Shown here piece after piece: positions 25,155 to 34,039 of a stretch of 52,603 nucleotides of DNA. The DNA comes from Bacteroidales bacterium (GTDB taxonomy: Bacteria; Bacteroidota; Bacteroidia; Bacteroidales; F082). The stretch's first letter is position 1; every line of letters begins with the position of its first letter. The stretch lies in NCBI GenBank assembly GCA_015493525.1, contig WGCY01000020.1, positions 1 to 52,603 of the forward strand, given 5' to 3'. The position numbers were made by a program, and so were the translations under genes. The notes beneath the pieces were generated by a model. It ran no database searches. It was not told where the DNA came from and saw only the letters and a program-made list of their open reading frames with translations.

Positions 25155-28100
25155 TTATAACGTTAGTTTCAAGTTAAGTCCGAAAGACCTTGTAGAAGGC
25201 GGGCTGAAAACATCTACACCCTGAAATGATGTAGCTGTTGACATGGTAACATCGGGGTCAAAGGGTGCTTTGTTCATGAGGAAGAACAGATTTCTTGCCA
25301 CAAATGATAAACTTAACCCTGTTACGACTTTACTGTTTAATTTAAAATTGTAACCGATAGAAAGTTCCCTAAGGCGAATGTTCGTGGCATCATAAACATA
25401 ATATTCAGTGATACCGGCCCTGCCGCCTACGGTAGTGTAGAAGTCATGGGCATCCAGCTTTCCTGAAAAAGGAGTGCCGTTTTCATATTGTGCCGCAATG
25501 GCCACCCCGCCGTTGTCGCGGGCATCGGCAGTAACTTTTGAAACACCGTACAGGTCGCTCATAGCTTGGGTTAGCGACATGACCTGTCCGCCAAAACGGC
25601 CATCAAAAAGAACCCTGAAGGAAAAACGTTTCCAGGTAATGTTGTTGTCAAAACCAAGCATAAAGTCGGGGTTGGGATTTCCGACATAACCAAGTCCCCC
25701 GCCTTCTGCCATAGGCTTGCCGTTGGCATCTACAATAATATCGCCGTTGGCTGCCCTTTTGAATTTTTTACCGTAAATATCTCCAAAAGAACCTCCTTCG
25801 GTAATGGCCATAGCGTAATTGTTTACTCCCGGAGGTGTCAGGTAATAAATGCCGTTGGGTAAGTCTTTGCTGAGGCTCAGTACTTTATTGACATTTTTCG
25901 AGAAATGGAAATCGGCATCCCATTTAACGGCATGTGTCTTTACGGGTGTAAAACCAAGTGTAATTTCCACACCCTTGTTTTGGATGTCGCCTGCATTGAC
26001 AAGGTACTGTGAATAGCCACTGCCCATAGGGGCGGCAATTCTAATAAACTGGTTTATAGTGTGCGTGTTGTAGTAGGTAAAATTAAACCGTAACCTGTTC
26101 TTTAATACGCGAATGTCAAAACCTGTTTCAAAGGATTTTGATTTTTCAGGCACCAGTTTTTTCCCGGGAAGCAGTCCCAGCGTGTTGGTTACAAGGCCCG
26201 AAACGGGATCGATGCTGTTGATCATATTGGCCACGTATGGGTCAACATCGTTACCGACAATAGCATAAGAAATCCTGAATTTCAGGTAGTCGATACCTTT
26301 CATGTCCACCATTTGGGAAATAATGGCCGACAAACCGAAAGAAGGATAGAAATAAGACTCTCCCGGTAAAGTGGAAGACCAGTCGTTACGGCCTGTAACA
26401 TTCAGGTAAAGATAATCGTGGAAACCGAGCTGGGCACTTCCGTAAACCGATTGTAACTGGCGACGTGACATGCTCTGACGAATGTTCGCCCCGGGTTGTT
26501 TGAAGTTTTGCAAACTAAAAATGTTGGCAAATTTAAGATCGGCCCCTTTTGAATCGAAGAATTCAGTGTAAATCCGTGTGTCACGAATGCTCCCGCCCGC
26601 GTTGGCGTCCAGTGAAAACTTCTCCCAGCGATGATCGTAATTCAATAAAACATCGCCGTATAACTGGGTTCCCTGCGTATTGTTCAGCACATAACGGCCA
26701 TTGGGATCAGCCAGTGTAGCCTGTGTTGTCGCGTATGACCGCTGGTCAAAGGTGTAATATGATTTATCAACATTTCCGCGGGCAATAAGGTCCAGTCCGG
26801 GAATGATATGGTATTTCAAACCTGTATTGATAAAAACGCGGTCGCGTTTGGTAAAGTTCTGATCGCGGTTTACAATCCAGTAAGGGTTTTGCTGGTCGTC
26901 TTTGTCGGCAATCCAGTTCTGGGCCATAAGGTTCCTTGCCTGGTTGAATACTTCGTAGTGGTTTTTATATTCGCTAAAATCAAGTCCCCGGGGGAAGAAA
27001 TACAAACCGGTCAACGGATTATAGTACAATCCCAGGGCCGGGTCGTTGTTAATTTTTTGGTGCAGGTAGTTTATGCTGGCATTCACTTCCAGTTTGTTGT
27101 CAAAAAAATTGGCATGTTCGTTCATTTCAAAGTTGTGCCTTACCATTTTATTGTCCGGCATAATGCCGTTGGCTACCGTATTGGCATAAGAAATATAGGT
27201 TTGTGCTTTCTTTGTACCACCACTAAAGCTGATAGAATTTATGGTTGTGCTTCCTGTGTTGAAAAAACCGGAAACATGATCAGGAGCTGCCGTACTTAGT
27301 TTGGAACCCCAGCTGTCAAGGGAACCTTTGGAAGTTTGCCCGTATTCAAACTGCAAATCCGGTGCGGTGGCAACAGTGTTGGCCATAAAGGTTGAAGTGA
27401 AATTGATAATTCCTTTTCCGGCTTTTCCTTTTTTTGTGGTAATCAGAATAGCACCGTTAGAAGCCTGGCTTCCGTAAAGGGCTGCTGCGCTGGCACCTTT
27501 TAACACGGTAATGCTTTGGATGTCATCAGGGTTGATGCTGGACAAGGCATCGCCGCCGTCAACGCCAATGGCTCCACTGGCGTTGCCGCCACCCCATGGG
27601 TCGTTTGGTTGCTGCGGTGTATAGTTCAGCATGGGAACCCCATCAATCACATAGAGCGGTTGGTTGTTCCGGGTTGATTTGTTTCCACGCAGGATTACCC
27701 TGACAGAACCTCCGACCCCGGAGCCGCTTTCGTTGACCTGTATTCCGGCCACTTTGCCGCTCAGGCTTGTGATTACCGATGGGTCTTTTACTGTGGTTAA
27801 AGCACTCCCTTTCATTTGATCGGCAGAGTACGCCAGTGATTTACGCGCTTTTGAAATGCCCAATGCCGTTACCATTACTTCATTCAAGGCAATATTGGCC
27901 GGGTGCATAACAACATTAATTTGTTTCTTGCCATCGATTTCCACTCTTAGTTTTTGATAACCAACAAAAGAAAAAATCAACGCTTTTGCATTATTACCCA
28001 CTGTGATGGAATACTTTCCATTCATGTCGGTAGTTGTTCCGTTAGTTGTACTTTCAACTAACACGTTTACGCCCGGAATGGTAGAACCGTCAGCGGCATC

Positions 28101-28190
28101 GGTGACCGTTCCTGTAATAACCTCTTGGGCGAACAGGCTGCTGAACCCCCCCATAAGAAGGAGCAGCAAAATAAGTAGTCTACTTTTCAT
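25155..28190 (-). CDS. SusC/RagA-family TonB-dependent outer-membrane transporter
   Basis: A TonB-dependent porin importing glycans with its SusD partner. Start chosen at MKSRLLILLLLLMGG (28190), which gives a clean signal peptide cleaved after SLFAQ; an ATG 8 codons earlier (28214) is less likely. The mature N-terminus is a carboxypeptidase-regulatory-like domain (ITGTVTDAADGSTIPGVNV), then a TonB box region, plug domain with VKDPSVITSLSGKVAGIQV, LYVIDGVPM and SITVLKGASAAALYGSQASN, and a beta-barrel ending in ...RSFGLNLKLTL with an aromatic/hydrophobic last strand. 1,011 aa is normal for SusC. It directly precedes susD in transcription order and lies 39 bases after the ROK regulator. Confidence 0.96.
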   Translation of the reverse strand: MKSRLLILLLLLMGGFSSLFAQEVITGTVTDAADGSTIPGVNVLVESTTNGTTTDMNGKYSITVGNNAKALIFSFVGYQKLRVEIDGKKQINVVMHPANIALNEVMVTALGISKARKSLAYSADQMKGSALTTVKDPSVITSLSGKVAGIQVNESGSGVGGSVRVILRGNKSTRNNQPLYVIDGVPMLNYTPQQPNDPWGGGNASGAIGVDGGDALSSINPDDIQSITVLKGASAAALYGSQASNGAILITTKKGKAGKGIINFTSTFMANTVATAPDLQFEYGQTSKGSLDSWGSKLSTAAPDHVSGFFNTGSTTINSISFSGGTKKAQTYISYANTVANGIMPDNKMVRHNFEMNEHANFFDNKLEVNASINYLHQKINNDPALGLYYNPLTGLYFFPRGLDFSEYKNHYEVFNQARNLMAQNWIADKDDQQNPYWIVNRDQNFTKRDRVFINTGLKYHIIPGLDLIARGNVDKSYYTFDQRSYATTQATLADPNGRYVLNNTQGTQLYGDVLLNYDHRWEKFSLDANAGGSIRDTRIYTEFFDSKGADLKFANIFSLQNFKQPGANIRQSMSRRQLQSVYGSAQLGFHDYLYLNVTGRNDWSSTLPGESYFYPSFGLSAIISQMVDMKGIDYLKFRISYAIVGNDVDPYVANMINSIDPVSGLVTNTLGLLPGKKLVPEKSKSFETGFDIRVLKNRLRFNFTYYNTHTINQFIRIAAPMGSGYSQYLVNAGDIQNKGVEITLGFTPVKTHAVKWDADFHFSKNVNKVLSLSKDLPNGIYYLTPPGVNNYAMAITEGGSFGDIYGKKFKRAANGDIIVDANGKPMAEGGGLGYVGNPNPDFMLGFDNNITWKRFSFRVLFDGRFGGQVMSLTQAMSDLYGVSKVTADARDNGGVAIAAQYENGTPFSGKLDAHDFYTTVGGRAGITEYYVYDATNIRLRELSIGYNFKLNSKVVTGLSLSFVARNLFFLMNKAPFDPDVTMSTATSFQGVDVFSPPSTRSFGLNLKLTL

Positions 28191-28229
28191 AAAACATAAT
28201 TTAAGGTTAAACATAAATATATAAACAGA

Positions 28230-29453
28230 TTAATTTTCAAAGACCATTTCCAGTAAGCTGACGGCATTGCCAAGCAAACTGGAATCTTCCCCCAGTTTAC
28301 TCAGTGTAATTTCCATTTCTTCACGCATTTTTGTAAACGAATATTGTTGTAACCCTTGTTTCAGCGGGGTGATTAGGTAAGAACCGGCTTTTGTTAACCG
28401 TCCATCAAGAATGATAAGTTCAGGATTAAGTATTTGAACCAACGAAGCAATTCCTTTACCCAGGTTGAACCCAATTCTGGAAAAAAGTCCGATGGCAAAT
28501 TGATCTCCTTTTCTGGCGGCTTCCACGACCATGTGTGAAGTAATGTTTCCCGGCTTCCCCTTGGCCATTTCAGAAAGGATAGTCATTTCTCCGGCCTTTA
28601 TTCCTTGGATGGCGTACCGGGTTAATGCATTTCCGGAACTGATGGTTTCCAGGCATCCGCGCATACCACAAGTACAGAGGTAACCTTTTTCGTCTACCAT
28701 GGGTATATGGGCAAATTCGCCGGAGAAACCACGTGCCCCGTAATAAGGCTTTCCATTTAAGATCATGCCCATACCTACGCCCCAACCCATTTGAATGACC
28801 AAAACATGTTTTTTGCCTACTGCTTTGCCAAAACGAAATTCAGCCAGTGCTTTGGCCTGTGCATCGTTTTCAATCACTACGGGCTTGTTGAACAACCGGC
28901 TGAAAATATCGGCAATGGGTTCCCCAAAATTAAACAGGCTGTGGTTGATGCCTTTTTCCCGTTCAATTAGACCAGGCATATCAATGCCAATCCCTACAAT
29001 GTGCTCTGGATTTATTTCTGAAGCTTTTACCAATGCCATAGCCGAATGAAATATTTTTTCGACCGACGCCATATCATTTTTTAGCAACAAAGGAATTTCC
29101 TGTACAGGCATTACCTTTTTATTGGCACTGTCAAAAATGGTGTACCGGGTCGAATGGGTGCCAATGTCAATAGATAAAACATAAAATGCTTTGCTGTGCA
29201 GCCCGTAAAGTGTAGGCCGTCTTCCTCCTTTGGATGAGCCGGCTCCAAGCGATTTTACAATATTTTCCTTTAACAACTCATCCAAAAGGCTTTGCATGGT
29301 GGGCACACTTACTTCGACATACTTCGTTATTTCGGCTATACTTAAAGGCCCGTGCAGATAAAAAGTACGGACAATACGCTTTTTCTGCGAATGTTTTTTT
29401 AACTCCACCCGCGTAAGCTCACTCAAAAAGTCCCCATGTTCAAATAAAGGCAT
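28230..29453 (-). CDS. ROK-family transcriptional regulator (NagC/XylR-like)
   Basis: A DNA-binding sugar sensor and first gene of the GlcNAc locus. Starting at MPLFEHGDFLSE (29453) gives 407 aa; an in-frame ATG at 29504 would add 17 residues inside the promoter. The N-terminal winged helix-turn-helix covers about 18-75 (RIVRTFYLHGPLSIAEITKY ... LLDELLKENIVKSL). It is followed by a ROK domain with LSIDIGTHSTRYTIFD, IENDAQAKALAEF, and the intact zinc site CTCGMRGCLE. Members such as NagC and Mlc repress sugar genes until an amino sugar or its phosphate binds. Its position 39 bases upstream of susC suggests it controls this locus, perhaps including itself. Confidence 0.9.
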   Translation of the reverse strand: MPLFEHGDFLSELTRVELKKHSQKKRIVRTFYLHGPLSIAEITKYVEVSVPTMQSLLDELLKENIVKSLGAGSSKGGRRPTLYGLHSKAFYVLSIDIGTHSTRYTIFDSANKKVMPVQEIPLLLKNDMASVEKIFHSAMALVKASEINPEHIVGIGIDMPGLIEREKGINHSLFNFGEPIADIFSRLFNKPVVIENDAQAKALAEFRFGKAVGKKHVLVIQMGWGVGMGMILNGKPYYGARGFSGEFAHIPMVDEKGYLCTCGMRGCLETISSGNALTRYAIQGIKAGEMTILSEMAKGKPGNITSHMVVEAARKGDQFAIGLFSRIGFNLGKGIASLVQILNPELIILDGRLTKAGSYLITPLKQGLQQYSFTKMREEMEITLSKLGEDSSLLGNAVSLLEMVFEN

Positions 29454-29506
29454 AATTTTTAAATAAAGTTCAGCAAAGAAAGAAAAAAAATTAACAAAAG
29501 TCAAGT

Positions 29507-29530
29507 ACTTTTTAAATATTTTTTAAAAGT
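29507..29530. promoter_or_regulatory. Candidate operator upstream of the ROK regulator
   Basis: Interrupted inverted repeat ACTTTTTAA-(6)-TTTAAAAGT, matching at 8 of 9 arm positions, lies 54 bases ahead of the regulator start in the divergent gap with msbA. Size and symmetry suit a dimeric winged-helix repressor, but AT-rich DNA gives such repeats by chance. Confidence 0.3.
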
Positions 29531-29616
29531 TTGTCTGATTAGTCGATTTTTTGCCTGACAAGGTGTGGTTAAAAGAGATGTGGTAGTTTGCTGAAACCAT
29601 AATCGGTTTTTATCTC

Positions 29617-29624
29617 TATCTTTG
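29617..29624 (+). promoter_or_regulatory. -7 box for the MsbA-like gene
   Basis: TATCTTTG fits TAnnTTTG exactly, 20 bases before the ATG at 29645. Confidence 0.5.
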
Positions 29625-29644
29625 CTCTTTTATTTTAAAAACGA

Positions 29645-31465
29645 ATGAAAAAATTACGCCGTGTTATTGCCTACGTATTTCCTTACTGGAGTCATTTGCT
29701 TGCCAACCTGATTTCCAACATTATAACCATTGTTTTTTCTTTGTTTTCGCTGGCTTTGCTCATTCCTTTTTTGAACCTGCTTTTTGGGATGAACAAACTG
29801 ATTACCGTGAAGCCGGCGTTGTATTTCAGTACACATTCGGCTTTAAATTACCTCAATTACTACATCAGCCAGATTATTATCCATCAGGGTAAATTACAGG
29901 CACTGGTTTTTATTTGTGTTATTATTCTGCTCTCTTTTTTCTTTAAAGATGTGGGACAATATTTTGCCATGTATTTTATCACTTCTGCCCGTTCGGGGGC
30001 CATTCGGGGCGTTCGCGATGACCTTTACGCAAAGTTGCTTGTCCTGCCACTCTCTTATTATACCAAAAACAAAAAAGGTGACTTGATGACACGTATCACT
30101 TCCGATGTGCAGGAGCTGGAATCATCTATTCTCAATTATATTGAGGTGCTGGTACGTGATCCGCTGACTATTGTGGCCTATCTTGCTTTTATGGTCAGCC
30201 TGAGCTTAAAACTTAGCATTTTTGTCCTTGTCATTCTGCCGGTTACAGGGCTGCTTATTGGCACCATCGGGAGGAACCTCAGGAAAAATTCGGTTATTCT
30301 TCAGAATTTGTATGGAAACCTTATGTCTGTTATCGAAGAGACACTTTCCGGCTTGCGGGTGGTAAAGGGTTTTAATGCCATTTCCTATTTCAACCGACGT
30401 TTTTCGGCCATGGATATGGCCTATTATCGCAAGCAGGTTGCCGTCAACCGGCGGCGTGATTTGTCTTCCCCGATGAGCGAATTTTTGTCTTCGCTGGTTA
30501 TTGTGATTATTTTATGGTTTGGCGGACAGATGGTCATTTCGCCCCATTCTACGATTCAGGCAGCCGATTTCATCACTTTTATTGTGGTTTTCTCTCAGAT
30601 TATTACACCGGCCAAATCGCTTTCGCAGAGTTATTTTAATATTCGTAAAGGGCTGGCTTCCGCCGACCGGATCTTTGAAGTGCTCGATGCCGGTGAGGTG
30701 ATTGTAGAAAGCCCCGATGCAATTCCCGTAAATTCTTTTAAGAAAGAGATTCAATTTGAGCATGTCTTTTTCAAATACGACAAACATTATGTCATAAAAG
30801 ATATTGACATTCACATTCCGAAAGGAAAAATGATTGCCATAGTGGGAGAATCGGGCGGGGGAAAATCTACCATTGTCGATTTGCTCCCCCGGTTTTATGA
30901 TGTCTCCAAAGGAAGGATTGTGTTGGATGGACATGACATCAGGGAATACAAAATTTCTGATCTGAGGAGCCTTATGGGCATTGTTTCACAAGACAGTATC
31001 CTGTTTAATGATACGGTTTTTAACAATATTGCTTTTGGGATGAACAATGTTTCGCAAGAGGCGGTTGAGGAAGCGGCAAAAGTTGCCAACGCACATGATT
31101 TTATTATGAACATGGAGAAGGGTTACCAAACCAGTGTTCGGGACAGGGGCGTTATCCTTTCGGGTGGGCAGCGTCAGCGGCTGAGCATAGCACGGGCTGT
31201 GCTTGCCAATCCCGATATTTTAATTTTGGATGAGGCTACTTCCGCATTGGATACGGAGGCAGAGCGGCTGGTACAGGATGCCCTTTCGAAAATCATGAAA
31301 AACCGGACAACACTGGTCATTGCTCACCGGCTCTCCACCATCCGCGATGCCGACGAAATCATTGTAATGCAAAAAGGAAAAATTGTGGAACGTGGTTCCC
31401 ATGAAGTTTTGCTAAAACAAAATGGCGTTTACAAACGGCTACAGGATTTACAGTCGTTCAATTAG
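29645..31465 (+). CDS. MsbA-like ABC exporter (lipid A flippase family)
   Basis: A homodimeric half-transporter of 606 aa. Six TM segments fill about residues 1-330 (including VIILLSFFFKDVGQYFAMYF and LVIVIILWFGGQMVI), with the coupling motif YYTKNKKGDLMTRITSDVQELESSI. The ATPase domain follows, with Walker A GESGGGKST, Q-loop SQDSILFNDTVFNNI, signature LSGGQRQR, Walker B ILILDEATS and H-loop IAHRLSTI. The family flips lipid A-core or other lipids across the inner membrane; the substrate here is not proven by sequence. It is transcribed divergently from the ROK regulator and converges with pruA. A hairpin overlaps its stop codon. Confidence 0.88.
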   Translation: MKKLRRVIAYVFPYWSHLLANLISNIITIVFSLFSLALLIPFLNLLFGMNKLITVKPALYFSTHSALNYLNYYISQIIIHQGKLQALVFICVIILLSFFFKDVGQYFAMYFITSARSGAIRGVRDDLYAKLLVLPLSYYTKNKKGDLMTRITSDVQELESSILNYIEVLVRDPLTIVAYLAFMVSLSLKLSIFVLVILPVTGLLIGTIGRNLRKNSVILQNLYGNLMSVIEETLSGLRVVKGFNAISYFNRRFSAMDMAYYRKQVAVNRRRDLSSPMSEFLSSLVIVIILWFGGQMVISPHSTIQAADFITFIVVFSQIITPAKSLSQSYFNIRKGLASADRIFEVLDAGEVIVESPDAIPVNSFKKEIQFEHVFFKYDKHYVIKDIDIHIPKGKMIAIVGESGGGKSTIVDLLPRFYDVSKGRIVLDGHDIREYKISDLRSLMGIVSQDSILFNDTVFNNIAFGMNNVSQEAVEEAAKVANAHDFIMNMEKGYQTSVRDRGVILSGGQRQRLSIARAVLANPDILILDEATSALDTEAERLVQDALSKIMKNRTTLVIAHRLSTIRDADEIIVMQKGKIVERGSHEVLLKQNGVYKRLQDLQSFN

Positions 31466-31485
31466 AAGCTTCTTTTCTAATTGAA
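31457..31485. terminator. Hairpin overlapping the msbA stop codon, convergent with pruA
   Basis: Perfect 11-bp inverted repeat TTCAATTAGAA (31457-31467) / TTCTAATTGAA (31475-31485), loop 7 bases. The left arm contains the TAG stop of the ABC exporter. There is no T-run after it on the plus strand, so it may be an mRNA end-stabilising hairpin more than a classical terminator. Confidence 0.45.
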
Positions 31486-31499
31486 ATCCTGAAAAACAG

Positions 31500-33131
31500 T
31501 TATTCTTCCTCCATAAAGGGATAGCGGTAATCAGTAGCCGGAATAAAAGTCTCCTTGATGGTACGCGGGCTTACCCAGCGAATGAGGTTCAGGCTGGAAC
31601 CGGCCTTATCATTGGTTCCCGAAGCACGTGAACCGCCGAAAGGCTGCTGTCCTACCACGGCACCGGTGGGCTTATCGTTGATGTAAAAATTACCGGCAGC
31701 ATTTACCAGCTTTTTGGTAGCCAGGTCAACAGCGTAACGGTCATCGGCAAAAATGGCACCGGTAAGGCCGTAAGGCGAAGTGCTGTCCAGGATGTCCAGC
31801 GTTTCTTCATACTTATCCGCATCATAAACATAAACCGTCAGCACAGGGCCAAACAATTCTTCTTCCATGGTGATATAATGCGGATCCTTTGCCAGAATAA
31901 CCGTCGGTTCAATAAAGTAGCCTTCCGATTTGTCATAGCCACCCCCCACAATAATTTCGGCATCGGCATCTTTTTTTGCATTGTCGATAAACATGGACAA
32001 CTTGTCGAAACTGGCCTCATCAATAACAGCCGTCATAAAGTTTGAAAAATCTTCCGGATTCCCCATCTTGATACTTTTCACCTGAGCAAGCATAATCTCT
32101 TTCACTTCATTCCACAGGTTATCAGGAATATAAGCCCTGGAAGCTGCCGAACATTTCTGTCCCTGAAATTCAAAAGCACCTCTTACCATGGCCGTGGCCA
32201 CCTGATCTGCATGGGCTGATTTGTGTACCATTATGAAATCTTTGCCGCCGGTTTCTCCCACAATGCGGGGATAGGTTTTGTATTTGGCGATATTGGCACC
32301 GATGGTTCTCCAGATATGCTGAAAAACGCCTGTGGAGCCTGTAAAATGGAACCCGGCAAAATCGGGGTGCTCCATCACTGTTTTCCCGGCTACCGGTCCC
32401 GAGACAAATACCAGATTGATAACACCATCGGGCAAACCGGCTTCCCTGAAAATATCCATGATAACTTTTGCCGAATAGACCTGTGTGTTAGAGCATTTCC
32501 AAACCACCACATTGCCCATCAAAGCAGGAGCACCGGGAAGGTTTCCGGCAATGGAAGTAAAATTAAAAGGCGTCAGTGCATAGACAAACCCTTCCAGCGG
32601 GCGGTATTCGAGGCGGTTCCATATACCTTTGGAAGAAGCAGGCTGCTGGGCGTACATCTCGGTCATATACTGCACGTTGAAACGGAAAAAATCAGCCAGC
32701 TCGCAGGCAGCATCAATCTCAGCCTGAAAAGCTGTTTTCGATTGTGCCAGCATGGTAGCGGCATTAATTTTGGCACGATAAGGGCCACTGATCAAATCGG
32801 CTACACGCAAAAAGATAGCGGCACGCTGTTCCCAGGGCATGTTGTGCCAGGTTTCACGGGCAGCAAGCGCAGCTTCGATGGCCATGGAAACATGAGAAGC
32901 ATCTCCTTTGAAGTAATAACCCAACGTATGCTTTAATTCGTGGGGGGGATGGATGGCTACTTTTTCTTCGGTGGTAACCTCTTTCCCGCCGATAAACATG
33001 GGAATATCTATTTCTTCCGATTTCATTTTTGCCAGCATGGCTTTCAGCTCTGCACGTTCCGGAGACCCCGGTGCGTAGCTCAGCACAGGCTCGTTATAGG
33101 CTTTCGGAACACTCTCAAGATTACTGTACAT
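31500..33131 (-). CDS. pruA: Delta-1-pyrroline-5-carboxylate dehydrogenase
   Basis: It oxidises glutamate semialdehyde/P5C to glutamate with NAD+, the second step of proline degradation. The 543 aa are the length of the stand-alone P5CDH group 1. Motifs: IDIPMFIGGKEV at the start, YALTPFNFTSIAGNLPGAPALMGN, the catalytic Glu293 in GETGGKDF, catalytic Cys327 in FQGQKCSAASR, and ELFGPVLTVYVYD and QPFGGSRASGTNDKAG near the end. No proline dehydrogenase (putA/prodh) is next to it. With hutU further right it indicates that amino acids are used as carbon or nitrogen sources. Confidence 0.96.
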   Translation of the reverse strand: MYSNLESVPKAYNEPVLSYAPGSPERAELKAMLAKMKSEEIDIPMFIGGKEVTTEEKVAIHPPHELKHTLGYYFKGDASHVSMAIEAALAARETWHNMPWEQRAAIFLRVADLISGPYRAKINAATMLAQSKTAFQAEIDAACELADFFRFNVQYMTEMYAQQPASSKGIWNRLEYRPLEGFVYALTPFNFTSIAGNLPGAPALMGNVVVWKCSNTQVYSAKVIMDIFREAGLPDGVINLVFVSGPVAGKTVMEHPDFAGFHFTGSTGVFQHIWRTIGANIAKYKTYPRIVGETGGKDFIMVHKSAHADQVATAMVRGAFEFQGQKCSAASRAYIPDNLWNEVKEIMLAQVKSIKMGNPEDFSNFMTAVIDEASFDKLSMFIDNAKKDADAEIIVGGGYDKSEGYFIEPTVILAKDPHYITMEEELFGPVLTVYVYDADKYEETLDILDSTSPYGLTGAIFADDRYAVDLATKKLVNAAGNFYINDKPTGAVVGQQPFGGSRASGTNDKAGSSLNLIRWVSPRTIKETFIPATDYRYPFMEEE

Positions 33132-33174
33132 TGTCTTAATTTTTAAAGGTTTAACAGTCTTTATTTTCTATAGG

Positions 33175-33182
33175 CAAAAGTA
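33175..33182 (-). promoter_or_regulatory. -7 box for pruA
   Basis: Minus-strand TACTTTTG, exact fit to TAnnTTTG, 44 bases upstream of the pruA ATG. Confidence 0.4.
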
Positions 33183-33342
33183 GTAATAATTTTGGCTCTC
33201 AGAAAATTTTAACCGGCTTCTTTTTATTCTGTAAAATATTTTTAAAATACTTAGTATTAGATGTATACAGGCGAAAACCCCAATTAAGGTTTGTTAACGA
33301 TTTTTAACAAAAGAAAGTGAATAATTACTTGCTTTCCAATAG

Positions 33343-33350
33343 TACATTTG
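33343..33350 (+). promoter_or_regulatory. -7 box for the His/Lys-rich protein gene
   Basis: TACATTTG fits TAnnTTTG exactly, 25 bases before the ATG at 33376. Confidence 0.45.
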
Positions 33351-33375
33351 TGTATTAATTTTAAATATTAAAATC

Positions 33376-33732
33376 ATGAAAAAAATTGCATTAGTAATTG
33401 TCATGGTCTTTGCCTTTAGCCTGACACAGGCCGGCAACCATGTAGTCGTGAAAACGACGGAACACAACAGCCCTGTGCTGCAGTTGACTACCACGCAGGG
33501 GACAAACCTGCAAAAGGCACCGGTTTTTGATGCTACGACCATTGCCCATCACGCTACAAAAACCAAACGCCCGAAAGCAGACAAAAAGCCGAAAACAAAA
33601 AAGACAAAAGAACACAAAGATCATCAGGCCCAAAAAGCAGAACACCAAAAGAAACGTGAAGCCAACAGGGCCAAACGTGAACACCATGAAAATAGCGAAC
33701 ACCATCACCACAAAAAGACCGATAAAAAATAA
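33376..33732 (+). CDS. Small secreted His/Lys-rich protein
   Basis: A 118-aa protein with a signal peptide (IALVIVMVFAFSLTQAG, cleavage after QA). The mature protein has a short beta-prone region (HVVVKTTEHNSPVLQLTTTQG), and from residue 54 onward it is a low-complexity tail almost entirely made of K, H, E, R, A and Q, ending in NSEHHHHKKTDKK. The tail contains 11 His. It has its own promoter box and a strong terminator, so it is a stand-alone transcript. No family is recognised. A role in binding metal (Ni, Zn, Cu) or polyanions in the periplasm is an inference from composition only. An overlapping +2-frame ORF at 33527-33736 is a shadow of the repetitive codons. Confidence 0.75.
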   Translation: MKKIALVIVMVFAFSLTQAGNHVVVKTTEHNSPVLQLTTTQGTNLQKAPVFDATTIAHHATKTKRPKADKKPKTKKTKEHKDHQAQKAEHQKKREANRAKREHHENSEHHHHKKTDKK

Positions 33733-33753
33733 ATAAAGCTTTGTTCGGTTATG

Positions 33754-33783
33754 AAGGCGGTACTTTTAAGTATCGCCTTTTTT
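33754..33783 (+). terminator. Intrinsic terminator after the His/Lys-rich gene
   Basis: Arms AAGGCGGTACTT and AAGTATCGCCTT (12 bp, one G-T wobble) with a 2-base gap extended as loop, followed by TTTTTT. It starts 21 bases after the stop codon. Confidence 0.85.
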
Positions 33784-34039
33784 GTTTGTGGCAGATTCTC
33801 AACTTCATGGACAACAGGGGGTAAAATGAAATGGGCACATTAAAATAGGATTTGTCCTGATTACCCATAAATATTTAAGTATATACAATTATGTATTTGA
33901 AATTTTGTATCTTAGTGGCATAATGGTGCTTTTAACCTGACGAAGTTTTACCGCTTTATTTTTTTCTTTTGGTTGTGTAAGCTACAAGCCTGTTTTTCGT
34001 CTAAAGCAATATTATTTTCAATTACAAAGGACATAAATT
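33784..34039. other. Intergenic, no gene seen
   Basis: AT-rich gap between a terminator and the Rieske/TPP remnant. It contains TATCTTAG (a weak -7-like box near 33909) ahead of the remnant's start, but no ORF, tRNA or clear repeat. Confidence 0.5.

Noticed and set aside
33527-33736. 69-codon plus-strand ORF
   Set aside because: Alternate frame within the Lys/His-rich gene, caused by its repetitive codons.
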